Assembly: GCF_002954705.1 (NCBI RefSeq)
Contig: NZ_MSCO01000003.1
Location: 365,126 to 403,542, forward strand
DNA: 38,417 bases
Source of the DNA: Aliivibrio sifiae
GTDB lineage: Bacteria > Pseudomonadota > Gammaproteobacteria > Enterobacterales > Vibrionaceae
Direction: 5' to 3'
Shown here: one piece after another, positions 37,101 through 38,417 of the stretch
Position numbering within the stretch: position 1 is the stretch's first letter
How the letters are laid out: the number at the start of each line of letters is the position of its first letter
Translations under genes and position numbers: made by a program
The notes under the pieces: model-generated
The model's database searches: none
The model's input: only the letters and a program-made list of their open reading frames with translations
Told to the model about the DNA's origin: nothing

Positions 37101-37963
37101 TTCCGACATTGGCAAAAATCACAGGCTCTATTGGTATTCCATGGGGAAGGATTGTAGTTAAAGAATTACCTGAAAGTGCTATTGGGATATCAAAAGACGA
37201 GGTCATTTTAAATGATGATTTACAACCAGTAGAAAAAAGCACTGCATTACCAATGAAGGTTGAAACTGATATCAATATTAGTATTGGTGATGATGTCCTT
37301 TTATCAGCATTTGGTTTAGAGGGCGGCTTGATTGGTAAGTTGAACATCACTCAGAAGAATAAAGGCCCGTTTATTACTGGAGAGGTAAACATTAAAGACG
37401 GAACGTATCGCTCGTTTGGTCAGGATCTTGAGATTACTAAAGGTAAGATATTATTTAATGGCCCGGCAGATCAACCTTATGTTGATATTGAAGCTATTCG
37501 TAATCCTGATAATACTAGAGACGATGTTACTGCTGGAGTTCGAGTTAATGGCCCTGCGGATACTCCCAAAATAGAAATTTTCTCTTCGCCTAGTATGCCA
37601 CAAGCTAACGCTCTTTCTTATTTACTAAGAGGGCAGGATATTGGTAGTGATACTGGTGGTAATGCAATGACGACAACTTTAATAGGATTAAGCTTAGCAA
37701 AGAGTGGCAAAGTCGTTGGTGAAATAGGCCAAGCGTTTGGAGTTCAAGATCTGCAATTAGATACAGCGGGATCAGGAGAGGAGTCTCAAGTAACAATTAG
37801 CGGTTATATAGCACCAGACTTACAAGTTAAATATGGTGTTGGTATCTTTAATTCTATTGGAGAGTTTACATTAAGGTATCGAATTCTCAGTGATCTATAT
37901 ATAGAAGCAGTTTCTGGAGTTGATGGTGCAGTGGACTTAATTTATCAATTTTCTTTTGATTAA
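34172..37963 (+). CDS. tamB: TamB, AsmA-like bridging protein of the TAM complex
   Basis: The 1263-residue protein has one N-terminal membrane helix (about 25-48, ICLALFLPSFLLITLLLIGA), a long beta-rich region of repeats that forms a lipid-conducting groove, and a C-terminal DUF490/TamB domain (for example FNGPADQPYVDIEAIRNP, ALSYLLRGQDIGS, DLQVKYGVGIFNSIGEFTLRY) ending DLIYQFSFD. It spans the periplasm from the inner membrane to TamA and is thought to move phospholipids to the outer membrane. It is translationally coupled to tamA. No terminator was found after it before the rRNA promoter region. Confidence 0.95.
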   Translation: MSSLDIEAKKKILKKRHKLSRHCICLALFLPSFLLITLLLIGALVFTNTGLKLIVWGAEKALPQLSIKSTKGSLLPEFSLSGVSYKDKELLNVDISDFHLAITAKCLMQPSICIDDISINGLTLDFPKLPQPTEQSVNEKEEAPNKLLSIPLPINISNITLNNVNANILGNHLQWNTFSTGIELYKSDLTITPLKWQHIRVELAKGRIKGPSTEKVPAPEDETTITLPDVYIPLNINVEQFKLRDFILEQEVPVEINQLNFKGFAGESNVHISEFYLDMPQVDVSLKNDITLKDDYPLNLEATAELKETELKGHKIKLIAGGSIADLDVNLRILGGLKATVDIDVQPLEKTLPFELHVSKTDLYWPLIGEKEFKLSVPNIKAKGELDKYRFSGALYIDGKAIPQTDLRLEGKGNLQEVNFSDFMIDTLGGTISGNAEVNWASLANWKSTVYLQNIQPGLQWTAAEGNISGKIVTAGNLTEKGGWEVSTPIIDINGIFRKYPLHINGVLNADDINGAGEPHIDISQLTLNHGDNGLSISGSLDKEWNLDVDIDFPELSDSVPEVLGKIVGNIELTGKLAEPRINIDIDALGLKVKEGTLKKASIQGYIIPTPMIDADVSINLLDGQYQKHALNDLVIRFSGKEHNHKLQIDLDSNVIDSHLLFKGALNRNKGWQGELSEADVNTDIGSWKLDKKASLAYDIKKEELFVQANCWSQGNTSLCLNKDLRTGKSGSADVSIKHFEFNKIKKFLPEETAITGEVNLDALAKWSSGTKPYIKAALYLPEGNVQQKMEETLKVGWDKILINAEMQNDELSTDWLISLTGNGLLKGNLKIDNPTGSKELSGNSKIEQLSLKMLKPLLGEYSQLNAMINSDINISGKAEHPKLSGDLNVENIEVKGEVSPVDINDGNININLAGHSGKLTSVITTSDGDLNITGTGDWSDLANWKVGLDVYGKELQVNVPPMVKLKVKPDMKIRIIPTLAKITGSIGIPWGRIVVKELPESAIGISKDEVILNDDLQPVEKSTALPMKVETDINISIGDDVLLSAFGLEGGLIGKLNITQKNKGPFITGEVNIKDGTYRSFGQDLEITKGKILFNGPADQPYVDIEAIRNPDNTRDDVTAGVRVNGPADTPKIEIFSSPSMPQANALSYLLRGQDIGSDTGGNAMTTTLIGLSLAKSGKVVGEIGQAFGVQDLQLDTAGSGEESQVTISGYIAPDLQVKYGVGIFNSIGEFTLRYRILSDLYIEAVSGVDGAVDLIYQFSFD

Positions 37964-38087
37964 ACATTAATTGTGGATAAGTCTGTGGGAAAGCTGTGTT
38001 CCCCGTAAGGGTAATAAAGTATAACTTTACTATCGTTTAAATGACCATCAAACAGTAAGAAAATATAGAAAAAAGAGCATTTAAAGC
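37964..38087. other. Gap between tamB and the rRNA promoters
   Basis: There is no gene here. A perfect DnaA-box sequence (TTATCCACA on the minus strand, 37972-37980) lies right after tamB. The second half (38050-38083) is A/T-rich and would act as an UP element or Fis-binding region for the first rRNA promoter. Confidence 0.5.
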
Positions 38088-38115
38088 TTGCTAATATGAT
38101 CGAGCTCTCTATAAT
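38088..38115 (+). promoter_or_regulatory. rRNA operon promoter P1
   Basis: TTGCTA (38088-38093) and TATAAT (38110-38115) are 16 bases apart, followed by the GC-rich discriminator GCGACC. Short spacer and GC discriminator are typical of rrn P1 promoters controlled by ppGpp. Confidence 0.75.
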
Positions 38116-38201
38116 GCGACCTCACTGACACGGAGCGCTCAACATAGAGCAGCTAAGGGTTGGTTATAAAAACGGTTCAGAATTAAGTTTCAAATAAGTG
38201 C

Positions 38202-38229
38202 TTGACACTGAGACTTAAATCGATAAAAT
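38202..38229 (+). promoter_or_regulatory. rRNA operon promoter P2
   Basis: TTGACA (38202-38207) and TAAAAT (38224-38229) have a 16-base spacer. It lies 114 bases after P1, close to the P1-P2 distance in E. coli rrn operons. Confidence 0.8.
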
Positions 38230-38277
38230 GACCTTCGTCTTCACAGAAAAGCGAAAAAGCTTTGAAAGTAGAAGAAA

Positions 38278-38417
38278 AGCTCTTTAACAATTTGAAATCT
38301 ATTAATCTGTGTGGGCACTTGTGAGTTGATAATCACTAGTTTGTTCTTGCTTCTCGAAGTAAGACAAGCAAAATAATCAATGAACTGAGTGACTACACAA
38401 AATTACTTTTATGTAAT
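38278..38417 (+). ncRNA. rRNA operon leader with boxA antitermination site (partial)
   Basis: GCTCTTTAACAATTT at 38279-38293 is the conserved rrn boxA, bound by the NusB/S10 complex to prevent termination. It is followed by CTGTGTGGGCACTTGTGAG, found in vibrio rRNA leaders. The 16S rRNA gene itself would begin shortly past the end of the window. Confidence 0.85.

Overview
The window looks like chromosome I of an Aliivibrio-type marine bacterium (V. fischeri group). It is AT-rich and its genes have vibrio-like protein sequences. The order cysC, TIGR03899 gene, zinc cluster, ytfJ, ytfK, msrA, tamA, tamB, followed by an rRNA operon leader, is as I recall it from other vibrios. The species is an inference; no search was possible.

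Layout. (1) 1-1700 is a decayed accessory segment: a 5'-truncated gene, a signal-peptide gene with an in-frame amber codon, and a truncated tyrosine integrase whose start faces the 5' end of dusA, a known integration site. Two pairs of 10-bp direct repeats lie between integrase and dusA. (2) 1739-3931: dusA, a small outer-membrane barrel protein and a short conserved protein. (3) 4065-8372: cysJIH, with overlapping genes, makes sulfite from PAPS and sulfide from sulfite. (4) 8450-10463: a DUF2780 secreted protein, fklB and an OapA/LysM-like membrane protein. (5) 10485-18230: ten tightly packed minus-strand genes. In transcription order they encode DedA, an ATP-grasp ligase, a DinB-like protein, an NRDE/TANGO2 protein, a secreted YHS protein, a DoxX-like membrane protein, an OlsF-type two-domain acyltransferase, a Crp/Fnr regulator, ElaA and a DMT exporter. 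This is the best candidate here for an undescribed system, possibly envelope-lipid remodelling. (6) 18287-20795: a small membrane protein and cpdB. (7) 21177-25927: cysD-cysN-SLC13 permease-cysC, which takes up and activates sulfate and so feeds cysJIH. (8) 27193-30625: a zinc-acquisition cluster (zrg type) with a His-rich periplasmic protein, an ABC transporter and a strong Zur-like operator at 30654-30676. (9) 30694-37963: ytfJ, ytfK, msrA and the TamA/TamB envelope pair. (10) 38080-38417: tandem promoters and a boxA antitermination site of an rRNA operon; the 16S gene would start just outside the window.

Together the two cys clusters give a nearly complete sulfate-to-sulfide route in one neighbourhood. 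Siroheme synthesis (cysG) and cysteine synthase are not here. Much of the rest concerns the envelope: OlsF-type lipid synthesis, DedA, TamAB, OapA and the small barrel protein.
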